This document shows, one piece after another, positions 63,672 to 64,000 of a stretch of DNA of 64,000 nucleotides; within the stretch, counting starts at the first letter, position 1, and every line of letters begins with the position of its first letter. A program made the position numbers and the translations under genes. The stretch comes from Gambelia wislizenii (taxonomy: Eukaryota > Chordata > Lepidosauria > Squamata > Crotaphytidae), in assembly GCA_030847615.1 (NCBI GenBank), contig JAUMIR010000001.1:61517501-61581500 (forward strand), read 5' to 3'. The notes beneath the pieces are model-generated. The model made no database searches and was not told the DNA's origin. It saw only the letters and a program-made list of their open reading frames with translations.

Positions 63672-64000
63672 TTTCTGGAGTGGCTTACAGCTTAAGCCAT
63701 GAGGTGGTTTTTTTGTGGGGAAGGGTTAATGTAAATGATCATGGAGCATATGGCTTTGATGTTTAGTTATTTGTGAAGACACACCCAACTAAAGGTGGTG
63801 GCAGGTTTGGGTGTGCAATGCCAGTACCCTGGTGAGATCAAACTCCTTTACCCAAAAAGGCTCTGATGCTGAATATCCAGTTCAAAAAAGGGAGAAGTTT
63901 ATTTTAAAGAACAAAAGAAAAGGGCTTTCTCCTCCCCAGCTCTAAAAGGCTTGAAATGAAAGGTACTTTACAGTTGGAGTTTCAGCTGTTTTCAGGGTGA
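63672..64000. other. Unassigned flank of palindrome
   Basis: The segment at about 63702-63735 ('ggtggtttttttgtgggg'...) resembles 32274-32300 next to the first palindrome. No gene or bounded element is otherwise seen up to the window end. Confidence 0.4.

Overview
This window looks like repeat-rich, gene-free nuclear DNA from a vertebrate, most likely a squamate reptile (lizard or snake). The evidence is the repeat content. There are five partial copies of a tRNA-headed SINE whose 3' half resembles the Sauria SINE, and a BovB LINE tail. Nine CR1 copies end in ATTCTATGAT-type 3' repeats. L2-clade LINEs, an L1, Penelope-like fragments with GIY-YIG-type residues, and many short terminal-inverted-repeat DNA elements are also present. 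I see no convincing host exon, functional tRNA, rRNA or CRISPR array. Every long open frame I can identify belongs to a transposable element.

Layout. 1-11.2 kb: L2 pieces on both strands, one Sauria-type SINE, a CR1 3' end, a 620-bp TIR element (family E) and two copies of a 570-bp dispersed element (family F). 11.5-16.2 kb: a long 5'-truncated CR1 with an expanded A/G homopolymer, then a second CR1 split by a 1,085-bp LTR-like insertion. 16.6-21.4 kb: an L1 lacking its reverse transcriptase, an L1 tail and a Tc1/mariner-like MITE. 23.6-32.4 kb: a second family E copy, an L2/CR1 junction, a BovB tail split by a TA-flanked MITE that carries a 93-bp minisatellite, and a TTA-flanked element containing an almost perfect 331-bp palindrome. 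34.8-38.8 kb: LINE-X copy 1, an APE-type LINE of unresolved clade. 39.5-48.5 kb: family F copies, CR1 pieces, two Penelope-like insertions of identical architecture and two tandem arrays. 49.6-51.5 kb: a hAT-like MITE and a GC-rich promoter-like block. 51.9-61.4 kb: an inverted LINE-X copy 2 interrupted by a nearly full-length CR1 (ORF1 with a GDSL-type esterase, ORF2 with endonuclease and reverse transcriptase) and by a second truncated CR1. 61.9-63.7 kb: a SINE, a hAT-like MITE and a second long palindrome.

How the parts relate. The only plausibly coding unit is the CR1 at 55.1-59.7 kb, where ORF2 starts six bases after the ORF1 stop. The two LINE-X copies have unrelated flanks, yet share one frameshift and two stop codons. 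That suggests a defective lineage copied in trans. The two long palindromes differ between arms mainly by CpG transitions. All family names come from recognising motifs by eye; no database search was run.
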